This document shows, in pieces, positions 1-12,860 of a stretch of DNA of 64,000 bases; within the stretch, counting starts at the first letter, position 1, and every line of letters begins with the position of its first letter. Position numbers and translations under genes: made by a program. The DNA comes from Aphelenchoides besseyi. Taxonomy: Eukaryota; Nematoda; Chromadorea; Rhabditida; Aphelenchoididae. The stretch is taken from positions 15,500,001 to 15,564,000 of the forward strand of contig JAMPIQ010000001.1 in NCBI GenBank assembly GCA_024699855.1, in the 5' to 3' direction. The notes below the pieces were generated by a model that was not told the origin of the DNA, ran no database searches, and saw only the letters and a list, made by a program, of their open reading frames with translations.

Positions 1-453
1 GCCGCGAAATCATGAGCGCACAAGCGAGATCAAACTTGGAACGCATCTATCGATCTCCTGGTAAGTTTTTTTGGTTCTCGACCTTGAGTTTTATTTTTGT
101 TCAGACCGAATTGATTTCTATGCCGGCGCCGTTCTCGAAGATCCCGTAGTCCGTGGTTTAATTGGGCCAACGTTGGCGTGTGTTGTTGGTCCTCAGTTTG
201 CGCGTACTCGTGACGGCGATCGGTTCGTTTTCCCCAATCGACGACCATTCAATTTCCGTTTAGTTTCTACTTCGAGAATCCTGGGATTTTCACTCGTGCT
301 CAGTTGACCGAAATTCGCCGGAGTTCATTGGCCCGAATCATTTGCGACAACGGAGACAACATTCAAACGGTTTCTCGCGAAGCTTTCCGTTTGAATCCGA
401 TGGTTTCGTGCAATGAAATACCACAGATGGATCTGTCAAAATGGCGAGAATAA
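1..453 (+). CDS. Animal haem peroxidase, C-terminal part (5' end outside window)
   Basis: This is the last part of a peroxidasin/MLT-7-type haem peroxidase, a secreted enzyme that uses hydrogen peroxide to oxidise or cross-link substrates such as matrix or cuticle tyrosines. Three exons (1-60, 105-222, 264-453) join in frame across 44-nt and 41-nt introns. The joined protein reads IDFYAGAVLEDPVVRGLIGP, then RDGDRFYFENPGIF, then SLARIICDNGDNI, which are the standard blocks of the distal peroxidase domain. It stops about 27 residues after the DNGDNI block, as many single-domain family members do. The reading frame is open at base 1, so the haem-binding and catalytic histidine region lies upstream of the window. 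Family assignment is secure; which paralogue it is cannot be told. Confidence 0.9.
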
Positions 454-1475
454 TTCGAATGTCTCTTCTGTTTAACTACCAACTGATACTCTTAACATTA
501 ATAATAACCAATCGATTTGAAACGTGTTTCTCAATTTGTAGCGAACTCTGTCGTTGTTCTTAGATCCGGTAATCTTCGTACTTTTAGTTAGCTCAAAAAC
601 TCTATAACTTTTTTCTATCTTTCATACAACTAGAAGTACGATCAGCACTCGTGCATGTGTCTGCATTGCCGATGATCGTCTGCCAAAGCAGCGGACCAGA
701 ACTTCTCCGGGTTTCTGTTCTTGCCGAACCTTTTCGTAACGTGTCTAATAACCCTTTCTCCTGCGATTCAACTGATTCGACTGCCTTTCTTTCTTGAGAT
801 TTCGACCTGATTTTCACAATTGACTGCCATCACACTTTCCTTTGTTTTACACTCGTTTCTGTGTAAATAAACTTTGTTGGAATTTAAAACGAATGCCAAT
901 AAGAATCCAGGAATTTCAATTTCAGACACTGCTGACAGAGAATGTGACCGCGACGTCTAACAGGCTAAGTTGACCTTATGCATTTCAGATAGAACGTTCT
1001 TTTGATCATTGAAGCAAAGTGAGGAACTTTGTCGTGAATGAGGAAATTGAACTGTTCGTCTCTTTATCAATTGGTTATTGACCACGCCTTCAAGTTGTTA
1101 TCAGTCTAATGAATCACATCAATAAAGTCTGAGAGTTCGTTCACTACAACAAGAATGCTGGAAAAATGACCTTCGAATTAAGTAATTTTGGATGTTACAT
1201 CAATCAACCTTTCAGTCTGATCATACCACTCGGTTAGTCGTCAGCCAATTGCCGCTCATTTGTGTTCAAACAAAAACCGTGGACTCAAATTACGCACCGT
1301 TGATCGGTGGTGTGCAAATTGATATCCGAATTCCTTTTCGATTTACCGCAAAACCGAAATCATGACCAGCGCTTGAAAAAGTAGCGGTTCGATTCATCAG
1401 TTTTTAGCGAATCCGCAGCTGCGTCAACAAATTTGTGTCCTCGTTTTCTGAATTTTCAATTTCACTTCATTCGCG
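454..1475. other. Intergenic, 1.0 kb
   Basis: This stretch separates the peroxidase stop from the bHLH start. It is AT-rich with no reading frame that joins into a recognisable protein on either strand. The distal part presumably holds the bHLH promoter. A B-box-like GGTTCGATTC near 1385 has no matching tRNA A-box or acceptor stem. Confidence 0.5.
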
Positions 1476-2275
1476 ATGTCTGCGACGAGTAGTCAAAACG
1501 AAATTCCGTCGATCGTCTTAACCTCCTCGTTGCCGAACGGCGAGTTCGGCTTTCAACCCTACGGTCTGAATGCATCACATCAACAAATCGGATCGATTTT
1601 GTTCCAACCAGCCGGTGGTGTGGAGAAACCGACGCCGATTCACGTGAACCAGAACTTCGCGGTCCTACAAACCGAAATGCCGGTGAGCAGTGCGGACTTT
1701 TCAACGGTTGTCGGATTTCAACCCGTGACAACAAACGAAACGGCTTTTAATTCGAATCGTGAGTTCCTATCGTTTCGATGTTCACTATCGAGTTGTAGCA
1801 ATCGATCAAACCAATGTGCTTCAAGAGTTCCTGCCTCAAGTCTTCGTACCAACAACGCAATCGAAAACCGAGAATCAGCCCAAGAAAAAGTTCATTAGTC
1901 CATTTTCACCGGAGGCAACAGTCCCATTGCCTTCACAATTAGATGAGTTGGGGTGAGGTATTGAGAACAAGACTAACATCAGATACCAATTTCAGTAATA
2001 TGGGAACAACCGTTTGGCGACGAAATGAACGAGAAAGATACCGAGTGAGATGTGTGAACGAGGGCTACGCTCAACTGCGCAATCATCTGCCGTTAACACA
2101 GTAGTGAGCTTATCCTTTGAATCTATATGTTGAGTTTGTTTTCAGCGAAAAACGATTAAGCAAAGTCGACACGTTGCGTTTGGCCATTCTGTACATTCGC
2201 CATCTGGAGCTCTTGATTCAAAACATTAATCACGAGTCCAATTGCGGTTGTTTTTTGAACTTCACTCCAAGCTAA
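1476..2275 (+). CDS. Achaete-scute (ASCL3/4-like) bHLH transcription factor
   Basis: A DNA-binding bHLH protein of the achaete-scute family. Four exons (1476-1758, 1799-1952, 1996-2100, 2146-2275) join in frame. The basic region reads RRNERERYRVRCVNEGYAQL, and after the loop the second helix reads KRLSKVDTLRLAILYIRHLE. The RCVNEGYxxLR wording is that of the ASCL3/ASCL4 branch and of nematode hlh-4/hlh-6, not of the proneural ASCL1 branch (which has KLVNLGF). The N-terminal 145 residues are low-complexity and not conserved to my eye. The domain lies at the extreme C terminus, with only a short Cys-containing tail. The stop codon overlaps an AATAAA poly(A) signal (2274-2279). Family is confident; the exact orthologue is not. 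Confidence 0.87.
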
Positions 2276-2279
2276 TAAA
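2274..2279 (+). terminator. AATAAA poly(A) signal overlapping the bHLH stop codon
   Basis: TAATAAA: the last two bases of the stop codon are also the first two of the hexamer. This predicts a 3' UTR of only about 15-25 nt, and the convergent helicase gene ends just 60 bp away. Confidence 0.6.
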
Positions 2280-2334
2280 CGTTACTTTTTTATTAGTTTA
2301 GTGAAACAAACTCATAAGAAAGATTAGCGAATAG

Positions 2335-4746
<2,412 letters not shown>

Positions 4747-4975
4747 TCTTAATCGTGAAGCAGAAAACTAGTGATTTAAGTGCGGCAATCTGACGCTCAG
4801 CAATGGAATTTCACAAACACGAACTGCGTCCAAAGTTACCAATTTGCGTGTCAAGTGTTTCTGTGCGATCGTTAAAGGGATTATGTGCTTCAAGACAATT
4901 AACATTGAAGATGAATACTCTCAACAAACTGCTTTCATTAGATATAAGAATTGAACAAACATAATTCACGAGTTT

Positions 4976-6291
4976 TTAGTTTACACTCATCACTTGAACT
5001 TCCGATTTTCCACGCGGTGGAGTTCCGGTGACTGCAGAGGTCGTCAGGACGGTTGTTGTGCTTTCCGTTCCTGGTATCTCGTGAACAACGAGTTTTTCAT
5101 TTGCATCAGCCGTTTGCGAGTAATTGATAGGATGATGAAGACCATCAGTGACGCTCGTGTTCAACGGAAACAACCATAAGCCCCAACCGTAGACTGTACG
5201 GTAATTTGACCAACAGCCAAAATTGTAGTTTGCTTGTGGATCTCCACTAGATACAAATAGAAAAATTAAAGTGAAGGAACTTACCGAATAATCGGAATCT
5301 TTGCTTGTTCGCAGGTCGTCTCGTTGAGCGCAATCAACTGAAGATGATAGATGAGTAGTTCGCCTAATGGATAGTAGCCGAAAATCGCGTGTGGAATCAT
5401 GCAGATAACAATTTGAAGGACTTCATCAAGTTCATCTTTCCACTGTTGATGGATAATGTAACGAATCACAGCCTCGGAAGAAGTCAGTAGTGACCTAAAC
5501 TGCAAGCCTAAAGAACATTTTTGAAAAGAACAAACCAAACGATCAAAGCAACTTCGTAAGTGATGTAAAGCATAAAGAACTTGTAATTCGAATGACTGAC
5601 ACACTTGTTAATCCACGGACAATGATGATCGAAACGCACCACACAAAAACCACAGGAAGAGCAATGGTGGGAACGATCGGGTTTCAGAAGTGAACACTGA
5701 TAGCAGTAACTGAAAACATACATTTCCAATATTTTCAACTTTATCTTGCCGATAACGTCCGTGTTGATCGGTTTCTGCAAATTCAAGTTTCTTTGTCGCA
5801 ACTACCGATGTCAAAATTGTGTGTTGTTGTTGAATTTGTTCGGGAGTTGATCGATCCGGAAAATAGCGGCCATTCTCTTGAGGAGTCGCTTTCTTCAACT
5901 GCTCGTCGGTTTCTGAAGGGACCTAAAAATGAAGTTGCCAAAAGTCAACAACGTGAGTACTTTGTATTGAACGGGAACAAGCGAAATTGGAGTCCGAAGT
6001 GTTTCCATCAACGACCAAAAAGTCATAATGATAAGCGTATGGTAGATGACCAGGTAGACGGATATCTGAAGAGCACTTGTCAGCATTTTTCCACAAACAA
6101 TAAAGACGTAGACGTAATATCTAAACTAATGACGAAACAATTGAAAAGTAATGGACCTACGAATAAACTGCTGCGACAAGATGAGCGAAGAGCATAATGT
6201 TAAGCAGAAGATGCAGAAGATAACCGCAAATCGGATGCCTTTCTCGAACTCCACGAACATACACGTAAATATGTGAATACCAAGAAGCCAT
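4976..6291 (-). CDS. DHHC palmitoyltransferase (ZDHHC2/15/20-like)
   Basis: A Golgi/plasma-membrane S-acyltransferase that attaches palmitate to protein cysteines. The cysteine-rich core reads CYQCSLLKPDRSHHC followed by CVVRFDHHCPWINKC, with the catalytic DHHC intact. Two hydrophobic segments precede it (a start at MASWYSHIYVYV, then YHTLIIMTFWSLMETL) and two follow (FFMLYITYEVALIVW and a helix around VICMIPHAIFGYYPL), giving the usual four-pass topology. A TTxE/NxxxVxG-like region (YNFGCWSNYRTVYG) lies after TM4. A GC-AG intron (5710-5749, GCAAG...TTTTCAG) must be used to keep the zinc-finger frame. The 65-residue tail is Thr-rich. The closest families by layout are ZDHHC2, 15 and 20; substrates are unknown. 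Confidence 0.88.
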
Positions 6292-6943
6292 TTCAATTCA
6301 TGAACTCGCAACCAAACTCGGAAATAAAAACCAAACGAATGATTGTAGCTAAAAAATTGTCTTGAGTGTTGGATTTGCATAAACGTACGAACAATGACGT
6401 TAAGAATAATTTGTGTTGGTATATTGAACTGTTACTGTGAAAGACAACATTGTAATAACAAGCATGAGCCTTCAAAGTGTTCTGAATTCGATCACATCAC
6501 ATATCAATTAAACTGTTTAGACCCGACACTCTCTTTGTTTGAAGGTTGCTACTTAAAAGGCTAATCAAAAGACGAGTCCTATTTTGTTTCTAATGTTAGG
6601 AGAACCGTTTTTGTGAATAGATTTTGCAGAGAATGAGATCGTGTAATTCATCGAATGCTTGTAGCTCGTGAAATGTCTGAGCAAGTTTGAGTGTGTGGAG
6701 ATTAATCGCTTGTTTTTATTAACAAATGAAGCGCGCGAAGAGATTGAAGACGAATCGTTTGCGGCAAATGAAATTGACAAATCGACATTCCGTAATGTTG
6801 CGGAAGAGCAAATTTATGGATGTTGCAATTTTCAGCGAATAAACACCCTTGAAAGGCAGAACCATACACGACCAATGAGTCGAAATTCGAGAATCAACCT
6901 TGTTGCTTCGATTAAAGCAATAGTAAGATAACGACTTGTTGAA
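6292..6943. other. Divergent intergenic, 0.65 kb
   Basis: It lies between two divergent genes. An 87-codon open frame at 6668-6931 (+) has no recognisable features and no flanking splice signals that extend it. Treated as promoter DNA. Confidence 0.4.
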
Positions 6944-7397
6944 ATGGACTTCGAAACGTGGCTTACAGTAGGTTGCTTTTCCTATGAGATTGAAGTAATA
7001 CCGTAATTTAGATAATGAAAAGGTTGAGACCGTATGTCTTCTACGGAAGTATTCCAGTTCCACTGCTTGCTGCATTTGTTCATCTTCATCCGATGATTGG
7101 AAGGTTACCAGCCCGAATGAGTAATCTTTCGGGTTTGTGCAAAATTGTCGGAACTTTCGCGGCGATCTTGTTTTTGCTTGTTGGGAAAGTTTTCCCGGAA
7201 TTGCACGGCGGACAGTTTGTGGTTAATGTCAAACTCTTCTTCAATTCTAACTGTTTGTTTATAGCAAAGGAATCTGTGCCGGCCGACTACTCAGCGGAAG
7301 TGTTACTCTTTATATACATTCGCGGTATCCATGGACCGATAAGAGAACGATAGAGAAAATAAAAGTACATAAGAAGAATTTGAAGACCATTTTGTAA
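6944..7397 (+). CDS. Small hypothetical membrane protein, 119 aa
   Basis: Not recognised. Three exons (6944-6967, 7012-7214, 7265-7397) join in one frame with GT-AG introns of 44 and 50 nt and give exactly 119 codons. The protein starts MDFETWLT and has two hydrophobic stretches, FYGSIPVPLLAAFVHLHP and IVGTFAAILFLLVG. It then runs HGGHKGICAGRLLSGSVT and ends in a Lys-rich tail (KIKVHKKNLKTIL). The small size, two membrane segments and basic tail would suit an organelle membrane protein, but that is inference. An antisense frame across the last exon looks like a 26-residue signal peptide and is taken as chance. Confidence 0.55.
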
Positions 7398-7934
7398 ATC
7401 AATAGACTCGAAATTGTCGACCAATTTTGTAGCTTTTTCTCTCGAATGTGAATAAACTGCTCATTTTGATTGGATTGCTCGTAGTTGAGAAAAGCGTAAA
7501 AACCATTTGAATTAATGTGATTGATAGTCTTGTCGACGTTCATTGCGCTGTCGTAATGGAAACAAATTAAACTACTGACATCTTTATTCAACATGATAGT
7601 AATTGTGTTTTTAATCGAAGCTGATTACCCGGTCTCCTTTACTAAAGTTAAAAACGTTGATCTTCGTGCAACATTGAACGTGAACTGTCGTCGATTACAA
7701 AGTAGTGAACCCACCGGTAAGCTAAACAAACAATCCCAAGCAACCGAGATTAGAATGTTCGTATATGGTGCTCGAAATTTGTCGTTTCAATTCGCACACC
7801 TTGATTTACCAACATCTCAACGACATTAAAGTAATCAAGATACTTAAAAAGATTCTTTTTGTTTGTTCAGATGTTCAGTCGAAGCGAATTGATCAATTTA
7901 AATACCATTGAGTTCTAATTCGATTTGTACTAAT
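7398..7934. other. Intergenic, 0.54 kb
   Basis: No supported gene. A 78-codon ATG frame at 7593-7829 (+) has no signal peptide, domain or splice continuation. A TATA-like AATTTAAATA around 7895-7905 lies about 30 bp before the start of the next gene. Confidence 0.4.
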
Positions 7935-9133
7935 ATGATGAAGGTAATAGTTGTTGCTTTCGTTCTTTTTGTTGCATTAAGTAATGGATTGACACTACAA
8001 AACCGCGCAATCAAGTCGTTGAAACGTGCGATCAACCAAGAGGCTCTGAATCTACAACAGCAATTCTACAGCTGTGTCCAATGGGAAGGCGTCCATCTAC
8101 TTAAGGCTTATTTGAAGGTCAAGTACAATCCGAGAAAACAAAAGTCGACGATTGTGGCCAATCACGAGAAGGTTGTCAATTTGTTGAAAAAGGGAAAGGT
8201 AAGTCCTCACTGTTCTCTAGCATTACAAACAACCTTAAGGATACTCAAGCATGCATTAACACCTATGAGATTATAGCGAATAGTCAAGAAGAGAAAATTG
8301 ATCAAAAACGAGAAGAAGATCGAAAGAAATTGAAAGGCAAAGCAGCTGAAGCATTCGAAAAAATCAACGTGAGTTATAAGTAGTTGACGGTAACACACGA
8401 ACGTTTGCAGAAAATACTCGATGACGGAAGTTTAACAATGGCACAAGAGAGAATTGCGGTGAACAAGATTTTGAAGGGATTGAAAGCAAGTGAACGATCC
8501 GATTTGTCAAATACGGAGACTTTGAGTCTAATCGATCAATTGGTTTCGACCGAAGATCCTTACGACTACGCGGCGCATGATTTGAGTGGAAATTATCCAT
8601 GTTTGTCAAGCACCGTGAAGAAGCTGAATTTGGAATTCTTGTACTTTTGTTTGCGTCTCGACGATCGTTTGGACGATTACTGGAAGATTGAAAAGAAGTC
8701 GGGATTGACGATGCGTGAGGTTTGGAAGAAAGAACAGGCCTTCTTCAAGGAGCTGATTAAGACCGTAAGAGCACTAGTTAGTATCTTTGCAGCTTCCATT
8801 TACAGGGTAAAAACGGTGCGTGTTACGAAAACTTTTTGGATCGTGAAGAAGAACGTCGATCGTTCAAATACGAAGAACGAGAACGTTTGGCTGCTCAAAT
8901 GAAAGGCAACGTGCTTAAGACATACAAAAAGATCAATGTAAAAGTACGATTTCTATTCAACAAATCAAAGCTTGTAGGCCATACGTGACGATCTGAAATT
9001 GACCATCGATGAGCATATCGAAAAAGTCAAAAAACTTCTTCAGTCAATAAGCTTAACTGATCGCAATGAATTGTTCAACATTGTGCCCGAAATCAAGAGA
9101 TTTTACAACGCTGGCAAGTACAGTTACTTGTAA
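7935..9133 (+). CDS. Secreted alpha-helical protein made of two duplicated modules
   Basis: A 344-residue protein with a clear signal peptide, MMKVIVVAFVLFVALSNG. Five exons (7935-8198, 8240-8368, 8411-8764, 8806-8937, 8978-9133) are all joined in phase 0. Two modules of about 130 residues repeat: each has a helical run ending with GK, then an AC-containing Glu/Lys-rich helix, then KIN followed directly by an intron, then I(L/R)DD..LT and a further helix. The charged helical make-up and the DD..LT wording faintly recall nematode DUF148 (SXP/RAL-2) or FAR lipid-binding proteins, but the match is weak and no function is claimed. It was probably expanded by tandem exon duplication. AATAAA at 9144 follows the stop. 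The first intron ends in the unusual acceptor CTTAAG. Confidence 0.75.
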
Positions 9134-9653
9134 GATGTTGACCAATAAAGTTCATAGCATTGTTTGAAGTTGTTGCAAGAGTTAAATGTGTACAACCAAC
9201 GAGCTAAAAACTGAACCTAAAAGTTAGTTTTTTTAAAGCTCAACTACCAATGTTAACATCTTAAATCAACAAGTTGAATGAAACCACGTGTTATCCGAAG
9301 ACTGACGACTATTTTTGTTGATATTTTCTTGTCTTATAACTTTGATAACGTGACATTAAGTTTCACAAGTACACTAAAGTTTTTAAGCATAATAGAAAAC
9401 AAATCATTTCCGGCAAAAGACAAACTTTTAATTAAAAACGACATTTGGAAACTTAAAGGAAAACATGATAAGAAGACAGTCATTCGTTGCAATTGAACGT
9501 TTCGCAACTAACCTCAACAAAAACGTACAAAAAACGTCTTTCAACGAAACAACCACAAAGATAAAGTTTTGCAGAGGTTGGATGCTTCGAAGATGACATC
9601 AAATGTCTACTATAAAAGAACAATGATAACGAACACTGGCGACTAGTATCAAA
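9134..9653. other. Intergenic with TATA box for the protease gene
   Basis: AT-rich. TATAAAAG at 9611-9618 lies about 43 bp before the protease ATG. A 72-codon frame at 9278-9496 is Lys/Ile-rich and has no support. Confidence 0.5.
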
Positions 9654-11257
9654 ATGAATTCGAATCTACTTTGTATTTTGTTTGCTTTCTTTGTTTTTAA
9701 TATTGAATTGTCCGATTGTTTGGTACTACGTGGTCAACTCCAACGACACAATGCGGAGAAGCTTCGAAGATATCAAAGGCTGAGAAGAGAAAATCATGTT
9801 AAGAAGCTCTATACACCCGATTATCCTCAAGAACCGTTGACTTTTGATATCTACATTGGAAAAGGTATACAATAGAATATTGAGTCAAGTAATTGTCTTG
9901 ATATTTAGATACCAGTCAATCAACTCCCTATCGACTATCAGTTGAAACAATGGAAACGCAGATGTGGACGTAAGAAAGATTTTAATTGTATTTTCAATTC
10001 CATTTAAGTTTGGCTCCCAATTACCCCCTCCTTACAAAAGAGAATCATTTTTATGATCACACAAAAAGTAAAAGCAGTTGGGCGGAAGGAAGTTGGTATG
10101 GTTAGTTGGCTATTCCAATACAACATAAAAGTTTGTTATACTATAGGTTATACGGGAGAATTTCTGGTGTCTGGCTGGGAGTACGGTGATCTTGTCAAGG
10201 TTATTTTAATACTAGACAATCGCAATATAAAGAGGTTTTAGTTCAACAACGACACAGTTTTCAATCAGACGTTTGGATGCGTTAGTAACGCTTATGGCAG
10301 CGTTGAACCTTACAACGATCCGGTTTTTGATGGAATAGATGGAGTAAGCTAATGAACACAATTCTCTTAATTCACCAATCGTTTTAGGCGCTTGGATTGG
10401 CTTGGAATGTAGATTTTGATAATACTCCAGCATATAAGTCCGAACCAATTCGTAATATTTTGAATTACGATAAAAATGTCAGATTCTAAAACGTCCATTA
10501 ACTAACATTGTAATTTGCAGGTTTCGCGTGAAAATCATTTCTATGTTCTTTGGGTCGCAAGGTAAGTATACAAAAAGATGAACACCAAATGTTAATATCA
10601 TTTTAGTAATGGCAAGGAACAAACTAATAGTTCTTCTGGACGTCATTACGATTGGCAAATCACTTTTGGACATCTCGATCTTGTTCATTGTGAACGAAAT
10701 TTCAAAATGACGTCTCTTTCTGCAGGAGAACATTCAGAACCCAAATTTATGATGACTAAATTTACCTTCGGCGAGTACGACTATTACATGGGAAGTGATT
10801 CGATTATTGTGGACACCGGTTCACCGGTTATTTATATGCCGAAAAAAGTGCACAGTGAAGTCTTTTATATCATTTCACCGGATTATGATTGGGACACTGG
10901 ACTGTATACCGTTAATTGTTCATATACTGACACTTACGCTGATTGGGTTTGATGTGATCAAATACAGTAGAAACAAGGTCGTGATTTTAGGTTTTTTCTT
11001 TAGGTCAAGATGATTACAAGGTTCCATCAACAACTTATATTATGGACGTGGGACTTGGAGACGGACGTTGCATTTTATCATTGGGAATCAGTGAAACCGA
11101 ATACTCGGATAGTTGGGTTAGTTTAGTTATTTAAATGAAATGCATTTGCGTTTAGGTTCTCGGTAATCCGTGGCTCATGGAACATTGCGTATTATTCAGT
11201 GTTAAAGACAATCAAATCGGCTTTGCCAAACCAAAAAACCTTGCCCCCCAGATCTAA
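9654..11257 (+). CDS. Pepsin-like (A1) aspartic protease homologue with altered N-lobe active site
   Basis: A secreted member of the pepsin/cathepsin D family. Signal peptide MNSNLLCILFAFFVFNIELS is followed by a basic propeptide. The mature N-lobe is recognisable: FDIYIGK, YDHTKSKSSW (pepsin FDPSKSST), a YTGEF flap-region segment, and FDGIDGALGLAW. The C-lobe has IIVDTGSPVIYMP and ends VLGNPWLMEHCVLFSVKDNQ, with IGFAKPK. The N-lobe DTG is not there: the homologous place reads SVETMETQMWT, so the first catalytic Asp is Glu and the Gly is Met. The second DTG is intact. Exons are small (about ten), with GT-AG introns of 39-55 nt; one acceptor is CATTTAAG. The stop codon overlaps AATAAA (11256). 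It is likely a catalytically dead or weak paralogue; expression is unknown. Confidence 0.85.
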
Positions 11258-11608
11258 TAAACTTGTTATTCTATCATCAATTTATAAACGTTTTTAACAT
11301 TCGCTTAACATTGTCTGTTTAATCATGTAAAACTAAAATGCAATGTGGATGGTTAAACTTGTTGCTCTAGTTGCTATCTCAAAGTGTTCGACTATAACCT
11401 CTGAATCTTAGATCAAATTCGCTTCGAGCAAAAGCAAGCTCTTGAAATCCAATTGCCGTTAGATCTGCCTTCAATCAGCGATTAGTCCGATGATCAGAAA
11501 GTAAAGTACCTTAACAAAATGGACTTGTTTATCCAGTTGATCTCATCACTTAAATATCAAAAACTGTAATAAAATTTACAATTTTGCATCCAAAAAAAAC
11601 TATGAAAA
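11258..11608. other. Intergenic, AT-rich
   Basis: Downstream of the protease gene. I see no gene or repeat structure in it; it ends at the TA that flanks a MITE. Confidence 0.4.
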
Positions 11609-11610
11609 TA

Positions 11611-12303
11611 CAAAGTGTCTCAACTAATTCGCCGGTTTTTAAAGGACTATAACTTCTTCTGTAATTGACGAAATTTTATAGGACTTTTTGTGTTTTGGTG
11701 CAAATTTCGGAAGTTTTTGTGTAAGATCATTTTCATTTTTCAACTTGAGGGTCAGATCATGAAATTGCAATTTTCTCAAACCGATGCATTTTTCGCTTTA
11801 AAAACTCAGTTTTAGCATGTAAACATTAAAAAAGGACTGTTATAAATTTAAATATGAAATAGTCTATCCAAAGCTTTTTTAAATTGTTCTCTGTATTTAT
11901 CAATTGTTTCCCGGTCGAATTCTTTCGTTTGAAGTTGACACCATGAGCGACATAAATTTGAATGAGGAGGTATTAAACGGTTATGACAACAAGATTGAAA
12001 TAAAACTATCGTTTAACATCAATCTTTTGCATAACAAAAAACACAGATGGCTTGTTTTTTAACATTGCAGTTCGTGTCAAAAAATTTCAACACGATCGTG
12101 TAGCCGGGATATTCCGTCCAAAAAAGTATCGGTTTGAGAAAATTGCAATTTCATGATCTGACCCTCAAGTTGAAAAATGAAAATGATCTTACACAAAAAT
12201 TCTCGAAATTTGCACCAGAACACAAAAAGTCCTATAAAATTCTGTCAATTACAGAAGAAGTTGTAGCCGTTCGAAAAAGCGGCGAATTCGCTAAGACACC
12301 CTG
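11611..12303. mobile_element. MITE, 693 bp, with about 180-bp terminal inverted repeats and TA target duplication
   Basis: The left arm (11611 to about 11793) is the reverse complement of the right arm (about 12124-12303), with only scattered mismatches. The ends read CAAAGTGTCTC and GAGACAC-type on the opposite strand, and each end abuts a TA (11609-11610 and 12304-12305), as for the Tc1/mariner superfamily. The 330-bp centre codes for nothing recognisable, so this is a non-autonomous element that would depend on a transposase made elsewhere. It lies between the protease and BTB genes. A 119-codon frame across the right arm is not a gene. Confidence 0.88.
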
Positions 12304-12326
12304 TAAATCCAATAAGTCTTACTGTA

Positions 12327-12437
12327 CAGTGCTGGACAAAAAGTTTGTAAAACACTTTGTTTTGTTAAGATATCTGAGGGTCTCGCTTTTCGACCGCGTT
12401 CAAAGGCAAGTGTCTTCCAAACTTTTGTCCATTACTG
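12327..12437. mobile_element. Tiny Tc1-type MITE, 111 bp
   Basis: Nearly the whole element is an inverted repeat. The left end CAGTGCTGGACAAAAAGTTT pairs with the right end AAACTTTTGTCCATTACTG, and TA flanks both sides (12325-12326 and 12438-12439). CAGTGCTGG followed by CAAAA matches my recollection of the Tc1 terminus. It lies only 21 bp from the larger MITE and has unrelated ends, so the two are separate insertions. Confidence 0.75.
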
Positions 12438-12439
12438 TA

Positions 12440-12860
12440 AGCAATCAGCGTTACTTCTTTGCATGCGTCTTTTGTTTCATCTTGACCCCTTAATGCCATG
12501 ACGCGCAGTCTTTTCGTATAAATCCGGATCAAGGCGTCACTCTTTCTCTCACTTTCGTCATTGTGGCCTTTGTAAGCCGACGATCGCTTTCCATATTCGT
12601 TCATCCTATCGCCCACGATTCTCCATTTTCTGATCTACTCTCATTGTTGTTTTTCGGGTACTAATAAACCTGTCAACATATAGGACAAAAGACACACCAG
12701 TGTTAATGTGTGTGGGAATGATTAATGGACATACATTTCATTAGACGCGCTATTTTTGCCGGAACACCACTGGAATTTTCTCTATCAGACGACGAAAATA
12801 ATGGTCTTTTACCGAAAGGACTCATGGAGAAGGATTTTGAAAGTGATGGGAATTTGACAG
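12440..12860. other. Upstream region of the BTB gene
   Basis: Contains a 47-codon ATG frame (12724-12864) ending in TAG that overlaps the BTB start; it is either an upstream ORF or an unspliced leader. TTTGACAG directly precedes the BTB ATG and could be a spliced-leader acceptor. Confidence 0.35.

Noticed and set aside
1380..1400. B-box-like GGTTCGATTC, possible tRNA
   Set aside because: No A-box or acceptor stem upstream; a similar hit near 21980 lies inside LINE coding sequence.
7310..7594. Minus frame with a signal-peptide-like MVFKFFLCTFIFSIVLLSVH
   Set aside because: Only 26 residues to a stop and antisense to the last exon of a spliced plus-strand model.
12134..12493. 119-codon frame across a MITE arm
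   Set aside because: It lies within inverted-repeat DNA and continues through unrelated flanks; non-coding.
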